The notes: generated from the letters alone by a model not told the origin. A stretch of 64,000 nucleotides of DNA from Stutzerimonas stutzeri KOS6 (GCF_000307775.2 NZ_KK020677.1:266482-330481); one strand, 5' to 3'. Counted from the stretch's first letter, positions 9,805 through 18,316 are shown. Made by a program: numbers and translations.

Positions 9805-10851
9805 ATGAGCAGATTCTGGAGCCCCTTCGTCAAGGACCTGGTGCCCTACGTGCCGGGTGAGCAACCGAAGCTGACCAAGCTGGTCAAGCTCAACACCAAC
9901 GAAAATCCCTACGGGCCATCACCTCGGGCGATCGCCGCCATGCAGGCCGAGCTCAATGACGACCTGCGGCTGTATCCCGATCCCAACGGTGATCGGCTCA
10001 AGCAGGCGGTGGCCGAGTACTACGGCGTGCAGCCTTCGCAAGTGTTCGTCGGCAATGGCTCCGACGAGGTGCTCGCCCACGCTTTCCATGGGCTGTTCCA
10101 GCATGGCAGTCCGCTGTTGTTTCCCGATATCAGCTACAGCTTCTACCCGGTCTATTGCGGGCTATACGGCATTGCCTACGAAACCGTAGCGCTGGACGAG
10201 CAGTTCCGGATCGACGTGGCTGATTACAACCGCCCGAACGGCGGCATCATCTTCCCCAATCCGAATGCGCCGACCGGCTGCCTGCTTGCGCTCGAGGTCA
10301 TCGAGCAACTGCTGCAGGCCAATAGCGAATCCGTGGTGCTGGTGGATGAGGCGTACGTGGATTTCGGTGGCGAGTCGGCTATTGCACTGGTCGATCGCTA
10401 CCCGAACCTGCTGGTAACCCAGACGCTCTCCAAGTCTCGCTCGCTGGCGGGGCTTCGGGTCGGCCTGGCGGTCGGTCATCCGGACCTGATCGAGGCGCTG
10501 GAGCGGATCAAGAACAGCTTCAACTCTTATCCGCTGGATCGCATCGCGATTGCCGGCGCGGCGGCGGCGTTCGAGGATCGGGCGTATTTCCAGCAGACCT
10601 GCCAGCAGGTCATCGACAGCCGCGAGGCGGTGGTGAATGCGATGCAAGGGCTGGGCTTCGAAGTGCTGCCGTCGGCGGCCAACTTCATCTTCGCGCGCCA
10701 TCCTCAGCGCGACGCGGCCGGCATCGCTGCGAACCTGCGTGAGCAGGGCGTGATCGTCCGGCATTTCAAGCAGCCGCGTATCGAGCAGTTCCTGCGCATC
10801 ACCATCGGCACGCCGGAGCAGAATCAGGCATTGCTGGACGCGCTCGGCTAG
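9805..10851 (+). CDS. hisC: HisC, histidinol-phosphate aminotransferase
   Basis: PLP-dependent class I/II aminotransferase that converts imidazole acetol phosphate to histidinol phosphate. The 348-aa protein has [12 protein letters not shown] near the N-terminus, NPNAPTG at 152-158, D181-E-A-Y and the PLP lysine Lys210 in [14 protein letters not shown]. The ATG at 9805 follows GGAGAGAAGG; the open frame extends back into hisD but without support. It is convergent with algW. Confidence 0.95.
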   Translation: MSRFWSPFVKDLVPYVPGEQPKLTKLVKLNTNENPYGPSPRAIAAMQAELNDDLRLYPDPNGDRLKQAVAEYYGVQPSQVFVGNGSDEVLAHAFHGLFQHGSPLLFPDISYSFYPVYCGLYGIAYETVALDEQFRIDVADYNRPNGGIIFPNPNAPTGCLLALEVIEQLLQANSESVVLVDEAYVDFGGESAIALVDRYPNLLVTQTLSKSRSLAGLRVGLAVGHPDLIEALERIKNSFNSYPLDRIAIAGAAAAFEDRAYFQQTCQQVIDSREAVVNAMQGLGFEVLPSAANFIFARHPQRDAAGIAANLREQGVIVRHFKQPRIEQFLRITIGTPEQNQALLDALG

Positions 10852-10959
10852 CCCGGGCGGCGTGCTGGGCCAGAATCGGGCCGGCCTGCATCGAAGCGGG
10901 TCGCGCCGCCTGCCTGGCCCGGCGCGCACGCGCATTGATTTGCAGCGCTGTACTCTGAC

Positions 10960-12117
10960 TTACTTCGGCGCCGCGTTGACCGGCGGACGAACGCCCACTT
11001 CTGCGGTAAACGTCAGTGGCTTGCCATTGCGCAGAATATCGATGTCGATCTTCGCACCGGGCCGCGCACGGGCAACCTGATTCATCGAGCTGCGACCGTC
11101 GGCCGACTGCACGCCATCGATGCTCAGGATCAGATCCCCTGGCTGAAGTCCGGCGCGAGCGGCGGGGCCGTCGCGATACACGCCCGCCACGACGATGCCC
11201 GGGCGACCCTCCTGGCCGAAGGATTCGGCGAGCTCCTGGGTCAGCGATTGCACCTCAACGCCCAGCCAGCCGCGAATCACCTGGCCATGCTCGATGATCG
11301 ATTTCATCACCTCCAGCGCAAGCTTCACCGGAATCGCGAATCCGATGCCCTGGGAGCCGCCGGACTCGGAAATGATGGCGGTGTTGATGCCGATCAGATT
11401 GCCGCCGGCATCCACCAGCGCACCGCCTGAGTTGCCGCGATTGATCGCCGCGTCGGTCTGGATGAAATCTTCGTAGGTATTGAGGCCAAGCTGGTTGCGG
11501 CCGGTGGCGCTGATGATGCCCATGGTGACCGTCTGGCCGACGCCGAACGGATTGCCGATGGCCAGGGTGACGTCGCCGACGCGTATGCGGTCGGAATGGC
11601 CGAGGGTGATGACCGGGAGTTCGGTCAGGTCGATCTTCAGCACGGCAAGGTCCGTTTCCGGATCACTGCCGATGACCCGGGCGAGGGTTTCGCGGCCATC
11701 CTTCAGCGCCACCACGATCTGCTCGGCGTTGGCCGTCACGTGGTTGTTGGTCAGCAGGTAGCCTTCGGAGCTCATGATCACCGCTGAGCCGAGGCTCGAC
11801 TCCATCCGCCTTTGCCTGGGCAGGTTGTCATTGAAGAAGCGCTGAAACAGCGGGTCCTTGGCCAGCGGGGGCTGCGGCTCGGTCTTTTCGATGACCTTGG
11901 TGGTATAGAGATTGGCCACTGCCGGTGCGGCGCCGGCCACTGCGTTGGCGTACGAATACGGGCCCTGCTGGGGGGCGGCAGCGCTCAGTGGCGCCTGCTG
12001 CAATCCGATGTCGTGCTCGCTGATGCCCACCAGTTGTGGGTAGCGCTGGATGATCAGCAGTGCTACGAGCAGGCCGACCAGCAACGGCCAGCCGAAGAAA
12101 CGCAGGGCATTGAACAT
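10960..12117 (-). CDS. algW: AlgW/DegS-type periplasmic serine protease
   Basis: Site-1 protease that senses misfolded outer-membrane proteins through its PDZ domain and cuts the anti-sigma factor MucA, releasing AlgU (sigma-E pathway). The 385-aa protein has an N-terminal membrane anchor (about 8-24) and a trypsin-like domain with catalytic triad His126 (TNNHVT), Asp156 (TDLAVL) and Ser230 (RGNSGGAL). A single C-terminal PDZ domain (about 275-365) distinguishes it from the two-PDZ DegP/MucD. Its position next to hisC matches P. aeruginosa algW as I recall it. Confidence 0.92.
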   Translation of the reverse strand: MFNALRFFGWPLLVGLLVALLIIQRYPQLVGISEHDIGLQQAPLSAAAPQQGPYSYANAVAGAAPAVANLYTTKVIEKTEPQPPLAKDPLFQRFFNDNLPRQRRMESSLGSAVIMSSEGYLLTNNHVTANAEQIVVALKDGRETLARVIGSDPETDLAVLKIDLTELPVITLGHSDRIRVGDVTLAIGNPFGVGQTVTMGIISATGRNQLGLNTYEDFIQTDAAINRGNSGGALVDAGGNLIGINTAIISESGGSQGIGFAIPVKLALEVMKSIIEHGQVIRGWLGVEVQSLTQELAESFGQEGRPGIVVAGVYRDGPAARAGLQPGDLILSIDGVQSADGRSSMNQVARARPGAKIDIDILRNGKPLTFTAEVGVRPPVNAAPK

Positions 12118-12173
12118 CGCACGGGGGTCCGGACAGAGTTGCGGGCGCTGGGAGCGGCCCTTAAGGTGGCGGC

Positions 12174-12202
12174 ATTATACGAAGCTGCAACTGAAATGCA
12201 GC
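12174..12202 (-). promoter_or_regulatory. Candidate sigma-70 promoter of algW
   Basis: On the minus strand, TATAAT (12179-12174) is preceded at 17 nt by GCTGCA (12202-12197), which matches the -35 consensus at 4 of 6 positions. The -35 overlaps a small inverted repeat, AGCTGCA and TGCAGCT (about 12183-12203). It is about 57 bp upstream of the algW ATG. Confidence 0.45.
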
Positions 12203-12284
12203 TCCATGCGTGCATCAATTGCAGGGCGTGCTCAGGTCGGCAACCGGCTGCAGCGCGGCCGCATCGACCAAGAAGAGGTTAGTC

Positions 12285-13043
12285 ATGAGTGTTGCGCTCA
12301 CCACACTGGTCCAGGAGACAGACCGTTATCTGGATGCCGGCAGGATCGCCGACTACTGCCCCAACGGCTTGCAGGTGGAGGGGCGGGCGCAGGTCGCGCG
12401 GATCGTCTCTGGCGTGACGGCCAGCCAGGCGCTGCTGGACGCTGCCGTCGAAGCGAAGGCGGACCTGGTCCTGGTGCATCATGGCTATTTCTGGAAAAAC
12501 GAGGACGCGCGCATTGTCGGCATGAAGCAGCGGCGTTTGAAAACCCTGCTGGCCAACGAGATCAGTCTGCTGGCCTACCACCTGCCGCTGGACGTGCATC
12601 CCGAAGTCGGCAATAACGTTCGCCTGGGCGAGCTGCTGGGGCTGCGCATCGAGGGCGGGCTTGAGCCGGATAACCCGCGCTCGGTGGGGTTGGTGGGGTC
12701 GCTGGAGCATCCGCTGGCGCCTCGGCAATTCATGCGTCGCATAGAGGACGCGCTGGGACGCCAGCCGCTGATGGTCGAAGGCAAAGAGCCGATCCGGCGC
12801 GTCGCCTGGTGTACCGGCGGTGCGCAGGGCTACATCGACAAGGCCGTGGCTGCGGGCGTCGATGCTTACATCACCGGGGAGATATCCGAGCCTACCGCGC
12901 ATATCGCCCGCGAAAACGGCTTGAGCTTCTTCGCTGCTGGTCATCATGCCACCGAGCGCTATGGGGTCCAGGCGCTGGGCGATTACCTTGCCCGCCGGTT
13001 CGGTATCGAGCATCGTTTCATCGACTGTCCCAATCCGGCCTGA
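12285..13043 (+). CDS. Nif3-like dinuclear metal centre hexameric protein
   Basis: Member of the Nif3/YbgI (GTP cyclohydrolase 1 type 2-like) family, 252 aa. Metal-binding motifs are present: HHG at 65-67, the central LAYHLPLDVHPEVGNN segment and the C-terminal GHHATERYG. The biochemical function is unsettled for the family; structures show a toroidal hexamer with a two-metal site. The start at 12285 follows GAGGTTAGTC. It is divergent from algW and upstream of cysD. Confidence 0.88.
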   Translation: MSVALTTLVQETDRYLDAGRIADYCPNGLQVEGRAQVARIVSGVTASQALLDAAVEAKADLVLVHHGYFWKNEDARIVGMKQRRLKTLLANEISLLAYHLPLDVHPEVGNNVRLGELLGLRIEGGLEPDNPRSVGLVGSLEHPLAPRQFMRRIEDALGRQPLMVEGKEPIRRVAWCTGGAQGYIDKAVAAGVDAYITGEISEPTAHIARENGLSFFAAGHHATERYGVQALGDYLARRFGIEHRFIDCPNPA

Positions 13044-13099
13044 TGCCGTGCCGATGGCGGTCCGGCGGGGTGCACTGCAGGACCCGTACAGGACGGCGA

Positions 13100-13219
13100 C
13101 TCGGTATAAATCTATAGCTTTTAGGTCTAATAAGTCGCCTGATTAGAATGGAAGCTCGTGTTAGAGTTGCGCCCAATTTACGGCCGGCCGGCCGTCCACC
13201 TGCCTAATCGTGAGTAGCC
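13100..13219 (+). promoter_or_regulatory. cysD upstream region: AT-rich tract and 14-bp palindrome
   Basis: This stretch is unusually AT-rich for the window (about 13105-13150, including TATAGCTTTTAGG and TCTAATAAG), as expected for a CysB-activated cys promoter. No CysB consensus can be asserted by eye. A perfect 14-bp palindrome CGGCCGGCCGGCCG lies at 13181-13194, about 25 bp before the cysD ATG, and could form an mRNA hairpin. Confidence 0.35.
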
Positions 13220-14137
13220 ATGGTCGACAAACTGACGCATCTGAAACAGCTGGAGGCGGAAAGCATCCATATCATCCGCGAGGTTGCCGCAGAGTTCGGC
13301 AACCCGGTGATGCTTTATTCCATTGGCAAGGATTCGGCCGTGATGCTGCATCTGGCGCGCAAGGCCTTTTTCCCGGGCAAGCTGCCGTTTCCGGTGCTGC
13401 ACGTCGATACCCGCTGGAAATTCCAGGAGATGTACAGCTTCCGCACCAAGATGGTCGTGGAAATGGGGCTCGAGCTGATCACCCACATCAATCCCGACGG
13501 TGTGGCGCAGGACATGAATCCCTTCACCTATGGCAGTGCCAAGCACACCGACGTGATGAAGACCGAGGGCCTCAAGCAGGCGCTGGACAAGTACGGTTTC
13601 GACGCAGCCTTCGGTGGAGCGCGGCGCGACGAGGAAAAATCCCGCGCCAAGGAGCGCGTCTATTCCTTCCGCGACAGCAAGCACCGCTGGGATCCGAAGA
13701 ACCAGCGCCCCGAGCTGTGGAACCTGTACAACGGCAAGGTCAAGAAGGGCGAGTCGATCCGCGTATTCCCACTCTCCAACTGGACCGAGCTGGACATCTG
13801 GCAGTACATCTACCTTGAGCAAATCCCGATCGTGCCGCTGTACTTCGCCGCCGAGCGGGAGGTGGTCGAGCTCAACGGAACGCTGGTCATGATCGATGAC
13901 GAGCGCATCCTCGAGCACCTGACGCCGGAACAGAAGGCTGGCATCCACAAGAAGATGGTGCGCTTCCGTACGCTCGGCTGCTATCCGCTGACGGGGGCCG
14001 TCGAGTCCACCGCAACCAGCTTGCCGGAAATCATTCAGGAGATGCTCCTGACCCGTACGTCGGAGCGTCAGGGCCGAGTCATCGATCACGATGCCACCGG
14101 ATCGATGGAAGAAAAGAAACGCCAGGGCTACTTCTAA
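13220..14137 (+). CDS. cysD: CysD, sulfate adenylyltransferase subunit 2
   Basis: Catalytic subunit that makes adenosine 5'-phosphosulfate from ATP and sulfate, together with the GTPase subunit CysN. The 305-aa protein belongs to the PP-loop ATP pyrophosphatase family with S34-I-G-K-D-S at 34-39. Other family features are [30 protein letters not shown] and the C-terminal [14 protein letters not shown]. It is cotranscribed with cysNC (12-bp gap). Confidence 0.96.
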   Translation: MVDKLTHLKQLEAESIHIIREVAAEFGNPVMLYSIGKDSAVMLHLARKAFFPGKLPFPVLHVDTRWKFQEMYSFRTKMVVEMGLELITHINPDGVAQDMNPFTYGSAKHTDVMKTEGLKQALDKYGFDAAFGGARRDEEKSRAKERVYSFRDSKHRWDPKNQRPELWNLYNGKVKKGESIRVFPLSNWTELDIWQYIYLEQIPIVPLYFAAEREVVELNGTLVMIDDERILEHLTPEQKAGIHKKMVRFRTLGCYPLTGAVESTATSLPEIIQEMLLTRTSERQGRVIDHDATGSMEEKKRQGYF

Positions 14138-14149
14138 GGATCTCGCATC

Positions 14150-16048
14150 ATGTCGCACCAATCCGAACTGATCAGCGAGGACATCCTCGCCTACCTGGCC
14201 CAGCACGAGCGCAAGGAGCTGCTGCGCTTCCTTACCTGCGGCAATGTCGACGACGGCAAGAGCACGCTGATCGGCCGCCTGCTGCACGATTCCAAGATGA
14301 TCTACGAGGATCACCTCGAGGCCATTACCCGCGACTCGAAGAAGGTCGGCACCACCGGCGAGGATGTCGACCTGGCGCTGCTGGTCGACGGCCTGCAGGC
14401 CGAGCGGGAGCAGGGCATCACCATCGATGTGGCGTACCGTTATTTCTCCACCGCCAAGCGCAAGTTCATCATTGCCGACACCCCCGGCCATGAGCAGTAC
14501 ACCCGCAACATGGCGACCGGTGCGTCCACCTGCGACCTGGCGATCATCCTCGTCGACGCCCGTTACGGCGTGCAGACCCAGACCAAGCGCCACAGCTTCA
14601 TTACCTCGTTGCTGGGCATCAAGCACATCGTCGTGGCCATCAACAAGATGGACCTGATGAACTTCGATCAGGAGGTCTTCGAGCGCATTCGTGCCGACTA
14701 CCTGGCTTTCGCCGACCGCATCGAACTGAAGCCGTCTTCGCTGCACTTCGTGCCGATGTCCGCCCTGAAGGGCGACAACGTGGTCAATCGCAGCGAGCGC
14801 GCACCCTGGTACGACGGGCAGTCGCTGATGGAAATCCTCGAGAGCGTCGAGATCGCTGGCGACCGCAACTTCGACGACCTGCGCTTCCCGGTGCAGTACG
14901 TCAACCGCCCCAACCTCAATTTCCGCGGCTTCGCCGGCACCCTGGCCAGCGGCATCGTACGCAAGGGCGACGAAATCGCAGTGCTGCCATCCGGCAAGAT
15001 CAGCCGCGTGAAATCCATCGTCACCTTCGATGGCGAGCTGGAGCAGGCAACGCCGGGCGAAGCCATTACCCTGACGCTGGAAGACGAGATCGATGTCTCC
15101 CGCGGCGACATGCTGGTGCATGCTGACAGCCGTCCGCGTATCGCCGACAGCTTCGACGCGATGCTGGTATGGATGGGCGAAGAGCCGATGCTGCCGGGCA
15201 AGAAGTACGACATCAAGCGCGCCACCAGCTACGTGCCGGGCTCGATCGCCAGCATTGCCCATCGGGTCGACGTAAACAGCCTGGAGCAGGGGGCTGCGAG
15301 CAGTTTGCAGCTCAATGAGATCGGCAAGGTCAAGGTTGCCCTGGACGCGCCGATCGCGCTGGACGGCTACGCACAGAACCGCACCACGGGTGCTTTCATC
15401 GTCATCGATCGGCTTACCAACGGCACCGTCGGTGCCGGCATGATCATCGCCGAGCCGGTTGCCCAGGGCGCGGGCGGGCATCATGGTGCCCTGGCGCATG
15501 TGTCCACTGAAGAGCGCGCGACCCGCTTCGGTCAGCAGCCGGCTACCGTGCTGTTCACCGGACTGTCCGGTGCTGGTAAGAGCACCCTGGCGTACGCGGT
15601 CGAGCGCAAGCTGTTCGACATGGGCCGTGCTGTCTACGTGCTGGATGGTCAGAACCTGCGCCACGACCTGAACAAGGGCCTGCCACAGGATCGCGCCGGG
15701 CGTACCGAAAACTGGCGTCGTGCCGCTCATGTGGCACGTCAGTTCAACGAAGCCGGCCTGCTCACCCTGGCCGCCTTCGTCGCACCCGATGCCGAAGGCC
15801 GCGAGCAGGCCAAGGCGTTGATCGGCGATGAGCGCCTGATCACCGTGTACGTCCAGGCATCCCCACAGGCATGCCGTCAGCGTGACCCGCAGGGTCTGTG
15901 CGCTGCCGGCGGGGATAATATTCCGGGCGAGTCCTTTCCCTATGACGTGCCGCTGAGTGCGGATCTGCTGGTCGATAGCGAAACGTCGACGGTGGAAGAG
16001 GGAGCCAGGCAGGTGATCGATCTGCTGCGTAAGCGCGGCCTTATCTGA
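14150..16048 (+). CDS. cysNC: CysNC, sulfate adenylyltransferase subunit 1 fused to APS kinase
   Basis: A 632-aa bifunctional protein. The N-terminal two thirds is the EF-Tu-like GTPase CysN with G1 GNVDDGKST at 31-39, the G3 motif DTPGHEQY and G4 NKMD. The C-terminal third (from about residue 460) is CysC, the APS kinase that makes PAPS, with Walker [10 protein letters not shown] near 469-477. The CysN-CysC fusion is normal in pseudomonads. A strong terminator follows. Confidence 0.96.
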   Translation: MSHQSELISEDILAYLAQHERKELLRFLTCGNVDDGKSTLIGRLLHDSKMIYEDHLEAITRDSKKVGTTGEDVDLALLVDGLQAEREQGITIDVAYRYFSTAKRKFIIADTPGHEQYTRNMATGASTCDLAIILVDARYGVQTQTKRHSFITSLLGIKHIVVAINKMDLMNFDQEVFERIRADYLAFADRIELKPSSLHFVPMSALKGDNVVNRSERAPWYDGQSLMEILESVEIAGDRNFDDLRFPVQYVNRPNLNFRGFAGTLASGIVRKGDEIAVLPSGKISRVKSIVTFDGELEQATPGEAITLTLEDEIDVSRGDMLVHADSRPRIADSFDAMLVWMGEEPMLPGKKYDIKRATSYVPGSIASIAHRVDVNSLEQGAASSLQLNEIGKVKVALDAPIALDGYAQNRTTGAFIVIDRLTNGTVGAGMIIAEPVAQGAGGHHGALAHVSTEERATRFGQQPATVLFTGLSGAGKSTLAYAVERKLFDMGRAVYVLDGQNLRHDLNKGLPQDRAGRTENWRRAAHVARQFNEAGLLTLAAFVAPDAEGREQAKALIGDERLITVYVQASPQACRQRDPQGLCAAGGDNIPGESFPYDVPLSADLLVDSETSTVEEGARQVIDLLRKRGLI

Positions 16049-16063
16049 TCGATGAGGCAAAGC

Positions 16064-16092
16064 AAAACGCCCTGCAAATGCAGGGCGTTTTT
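16064..16092 (+). terminator. Rho-independent terminator after cysNC
   Basis: Perfect 9-bp stem ACGCCCTGC / GCAGGGCGT with a 4-nt loop, flanked by AAA on the 5' side and TTTTT on the 3' side. It ends the cysD-cysNC transcript 16 bp after the stop and may also work for the opposite strand. Confidence 0.9.
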
Positions 16093-16168
16093 GTGTGCGC
16101 TGAGTGCCTTGAGCAGGGAGGTCGCCGAAGGACTACAGCCAACCGCAATGCTAGGGCTACGGTCGGCC

Positions 16169-16606
16169 TTAGCGCACCACGTACCTGAGAATTTCCACGA
16201 CCTGATCCGTGGTGGTCGCCCAGGCCATGGCGGCCGCATCGACTTCCTTCAGCGGATGCACGATGTCTTCGCCATGCAGCGTCACGTAGGGCTTGCCCAG
16301 TGCCGCACAATAGCCGGCATCGAACGCGGCATTCCACTGCTTGTACTTGTCGCCGAAGCGCACTACGACCAGGTCCGCGTTCTGGATCAGGGTCTTGGTA
16401 CGGATCGCGTTGACCTTGGACGACTTGTGGTCGCGCCAGAAGGCGTTGGGCTCGGCGCCGAGACAATCACCGGCGGCATCGCTGGCGTCATGATCGGTTA
16501 CGGCGGAAGTGAAGGTCACGTCCAGCTCGGCTGCGGCAGCGCCACGCTTGATCTCGTCGCGCCAGTCGGTGTGGATTTCGCCGGACAGGTAAACGGTAAA
16601 GCTCAT
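16169..16606 (-). CDS. ytoQ: YtoQ-family protein
   Basis: A 145-aa cytoplasmic protein recognised by its N-terminal Y-L-S-G-E-I-H-T-D-W-R-D and the central DHDASDAAGDCLGAEPN, then NAFWRDHKSSKVNAIRT and LVVVRFGDKYKQWNAAFDAGY. These match the YtoQ family, which has a nucleoside 2-deoxyribosyltransferase-like fold; the function is unknown. The start has AGGAGG 6 nt upstream. It is convergent with cysNC. Confidence 0.82.
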   Translation of the reverse strand: MSFTVYLSGEIHTDWRDEIKRGAAAAELDVTFTSAVTDHDASDAAGDCLGAEPNAFWRDHKSSKVNAIRTKTLIQNADLVVVRFGDKYKQWNAAFDAGYCAALGKPYVTLHGEDIVHPLKEVDAAAMAWATTTDQVVEILRYVVR

Positions 16607-16714
16607 GAATCCTCCTGATGTTTGGGTGTCTGCGCTGCCTCTTTGGCAAAGAGGGGGATGCTAGCCCAGCGACATACCTGTGGGCCAGATGATGCGGTGA
16701 AAACACGCCGATTC

Positions 16715-16740
16715 GTAGGAGCGAGCTTGCTCGCGAACAC
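16715..16740. repeat. REP element upstream of ytoQ
   Basis: GTAGGAGCGAGCTTGCTCGC continues as GAACAC. The palindrome is GCGAGC-TT-GCTCGC. It is the most canonical Pseudomonas REP in the window, in the same family as 7321-7346. The surrounding 16607-16837 holds no credible gene. Confidence 0.8.
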
Positions 16741-16837
16741 AGCCAGGTCGATGCCAATCCTGATAGTACGGGGGCTTGGTGTCCTCAGGGTTTTGCAAGA
16801 TTGGCGTGCATAGTCGGGCGCGGAGCGTAACCAAAAA

Positions 16838-16914
16838 ACAAAGTCCCACCGGTAAGGGTGGGCTTTCAATGGCCGTTCAGGCGGTGCGTAATTGTGGAAG
16901 TTTCACCACCCTAA
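16838..16914. repeat. Direct repeat copy A (hairpin plus REP half), left of the scar
   Basis: Copy A begins with the terminator-like hairpin CCCACC-GGTAA-GGGTGGG (about 16845-16862), then GGCCGTTCAGG, TGCGTAA and GTTTCACCACCC. It aligns over about 75 bp with 17342-17420 at an offset of 504-505 nt, with roughly 70% identity by eye. The two copies bracket the two gene remnants. Confidence 0.6.
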
Positions 16915-16934
16915 AGCACTAGCGCGCATCGCGT

Positions 16935-17087
16935 TCAGGGGACGCCGACACGCTCGATATGTTCGAGCAAGGCCGGGTTGTCGATGCTCGCTCGCAAGGA
17001 CAGGTCGACCATCCAGGGCAGCAGCAACTCATCGATCTGGTTTTCCAGTACCAGCAATTGCGCAAAGGTCAGCCCATGTCCTTCCAT
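16935..17087 (-). pseudogene. 3' fragment of a MNT-type nucleotidyltransferase gene
   Basis: Minus-strand reading frame of 50 codons ending in TGA at 16935. It carries [20 protein letters not shown], then WMVDLSL and [16 protein letters not shown]. This is the C-terminal half of small nucleotidyltransferase-domain proteins (the MNT partners of HEPN toxins and their relatives), in the order GEGLTF / LLLPW / DLSL / IDNPAL / HI-RVGV. The N-terminal half with the GSRA and DxD catalytic motifs is missing, so it is not functional. The similarity stops where the transposase remnant on the other strand begins. Recognition is by eye from family memory. Confidence 0.6.
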
Positions 17088-17283
17088 CGTCAAGTCGATA
17101 CGGCAGCATCTGGATTATCTGCATGCCAATCCATCGAAGCGTGGGCTTGTAAGCGCCGTTATTGATTGGCCGTGGTCGTTATTTCACCGTTGGGTCAGGC
17201 GCGGGATATATCCCGCCGATTGGGCCGGCGCCAAGGACGAGGCGAACGGCATCTCGCGACGTCGAGTGACGTCGGGCGGGTGA
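17088..17283 (+). pseudogene. 3' fragment of a REP-associated tyrosine transposase (RAYT)
   Basis: Plus-strand frame reading [17 protein letters not shown], then [20 protein letters not shown] and a short basic tail ending in TGA at 17281-17283. The pattern H-DY-H-NP-KHGLV followed by DWPYSSFHR-V--G-YP-DW is the C-terminal end of Y1/TnpA_REP transposases. The N-terminal two thirds, with the HUH and catalytic Tyr motifs, is absent. The stop codon lies inside a REP palindrome (17275-17291), the usual arrangement for RAYT genes. Confidence 0.7.
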
Positions 17284-17291
17284 AACCCGCC
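17275..17291. repeat. REP palindrome at the RAYT 3' end
   Basis: GGCGGGT-GAA-ACCCGCC, a perfect 7-bp stem. An inverted copy lies at 17401-17416. Such head-to-tail REP pairs next to RAYT genes are the normal substrate arrangement of these transposases. Confidence 0.7.
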
Positions 17292-17341
17292 GAGCGCGGT
17301 GAGCATCCATTTCCTGGTTGGCGTTGGGCATATCCGTAAAA

Positions 17342-17420
17342 ACAAAACCCCGCCGGTAAGGGCGGGGTTTTGTGTGGCCGATCAGGTGATGTGTAACCGC
17401 GCGGGTTTCACCCGCCCTGC
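17342..17420. repeat. Direct repeat copy B with bidirectional terminator, downstream of pilA
   Basis: Second copy of the repeat at 16838-16914. It starts with a strong hairpin: ACCCCGCC-GGTAA-GGGCGGGGT, with A-rich flank left and TTTT right, which reads as an intrinsic terminator on both strands. On the minus strand it would terminate pilA. It ends with the inverted REP palindrome GCGGGT-TTC-ACCCGC (17401-17415). The remaining 80 bp to pilA shows nothing recognisable. Confidence 0.65.
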
Positions 17421-17498
17421 AGGGCTACGTAGGGGAAGCGATCCGCCGTACCGCGGTAATCCATCCTACGAATCGACCCGCCTTACCGCGTTGGTTGA

Positions 17499-17996
17499 TT
17501 AGCTAGCAGGGCAACCGCTTGGTGCAAGGTTATCATCAGCAACTTGGCCACCCGCAATTGCGCAGGACCAAGAGCCGTTTTCACTTCTGGACCAAGTAAT
17601 GGATGCTCCTTTAACGCGAGCAGAGACGTTTCCGTTGAGCAGGCCAACAATCGAGGCTTCACCGGTATCAGCATCAATTGTAAGTGTTACTGCTTCTGAG
17701 GTTACGTCGTTGCCGTCTGTGTCAGTGGAGGTGGCTCCGTCGAAAATATCGGAAGTTGTATATCCAATATCTGCAAGGGTTAATGCTGTTCCTGCAGCGT
17801 TCAGGCCGCCACGAGTGTTAATTGCATCCTCTACCCCAGTTTTCAGGGAGGAAAGTTCGCCTACCCCGCGTGCTACTTGGGAACGGCCAACATAATTCTG
17901 ATATTGCGGTATCGCCACCGCAGCCAAAATACCAATGATCGCCACCACGATCATCAATTCAATCAGGGTAAAACCCTTCTGCATCTGAGCTTTCAT
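17499..17996 (-). CDS. pilA: PilA, type IV major pilin
   Basis: A 165-aa prepilin with an 8-residue leader (MKAQMQKG) cut by PilD before Phe9. The mature protein starts [23 protein letters not shown] with Glu at mature position 5. A C-terminal disulfide loop is expected between Cys145 and Cys162 (16 residues between them). The central region is Thr/Asp/Gly-rich. AAGGAG precedes the ATG and a sigma-54 promoter lies upstream. No glycosyltransferase or minor pilin gene follows, unlike some P. aeruginosa pilin groups. It is divergent from pilB, the classical pilABCD layout. Confidence 0.95.
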   Translation of the reverse strand: MKAQMQKGFTLIELMIVVAIIGILAAVAIPQYQNYVGRSQVARGVGELSSLKTGVEDAINTRGGLNAAGTALTLADIGYTTSDIFDGATSTDTDGNDVTSEAVTLTIDADTGEASIVGLLNGNVSARVKGASITWSRSENGSWSCAIAGGQVADDNLAPSGCPAS

Positions 17997-18042
17997 TTTG
18001 AATCTCCTTGACTGTTAAGGCGTTGGGCCTGGTGGTGATAAA

Positions 18043-18057
18043 GCAGTTGGCGTGCCA
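18043..18057 (-). promoter_or_regulatory. Sigma-54 (RpoN) promoter of pilA
   Basis: On the minus strand TGGCACGCCAACTGC has the invariant GG-N10-GC spacing and a perfect -24 TGGCACG; the -12 half is CTGC rather than TTGC. Transcription would start near 18031, about 35 bp before the pilA ATG. In pseudomonads pilA is RpoN-dependent and activated by PilR. The PilR sites would lie in the 18060-18250 region, where I could not assign them. Confidence 0.85.
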
Positions 18058-18260
18058 GTTAGCTTCTGCCCTGCGTGGCGTCGCCAGGAATGAGAGGTGT
18101 ATCAACTATTGTCGCCTTGGCGGTATTTATGTGAAGCGATAGAGGTCCTCTGTCCTTGGGGGGCAGCCATCGAGTACGGGGTCTTGCTCGTTGATGACCG
18201 ATCTCTGCCTGGTTCTTTACGGCGAAATGTGACCAATAGCGTCACCTGGTACTGACTTTG

Positions 18261-18289
18261 TTTGCAGGTGCCAGCAACTGCGCTATAAG
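18261..18289 (+). promoter_or_regulatory. Candidate promoter of pilB-pilC-pilD
   Basis: TTTGCA (18261-18266), 17 nt, TATAAG (18284-18289), about 28 bp before the pilB ATG. It is a moderate match to sigma-70 hexamers and the only well-spaced pair near the gene. The rest of the 320-bp pilA-pilB gap shows no other site I can support. Confidence 0.4.
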
Positions 18290-18316
18290 GCGGGCACAGA
18301 TTGGAACGAGGCCGCC

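Noticed and set aside
13178-16060. A 960-codon minus-strand open frame opposite cysD-cysNC
   Set aside because: Antisense to two well-conserved genes in a GC-rich genome with strong third-position bias; composition is shadow-like (rich in Gly, Arg, His, Gln) and no domain is recognisable.
16607-17498. A tRNA gene or integrative element attachment site near pilA
   Set aside because: Hairpins there are GC-rich terminators and REPs. No cloverleaf with a CCA end or T-arm consensus was found.
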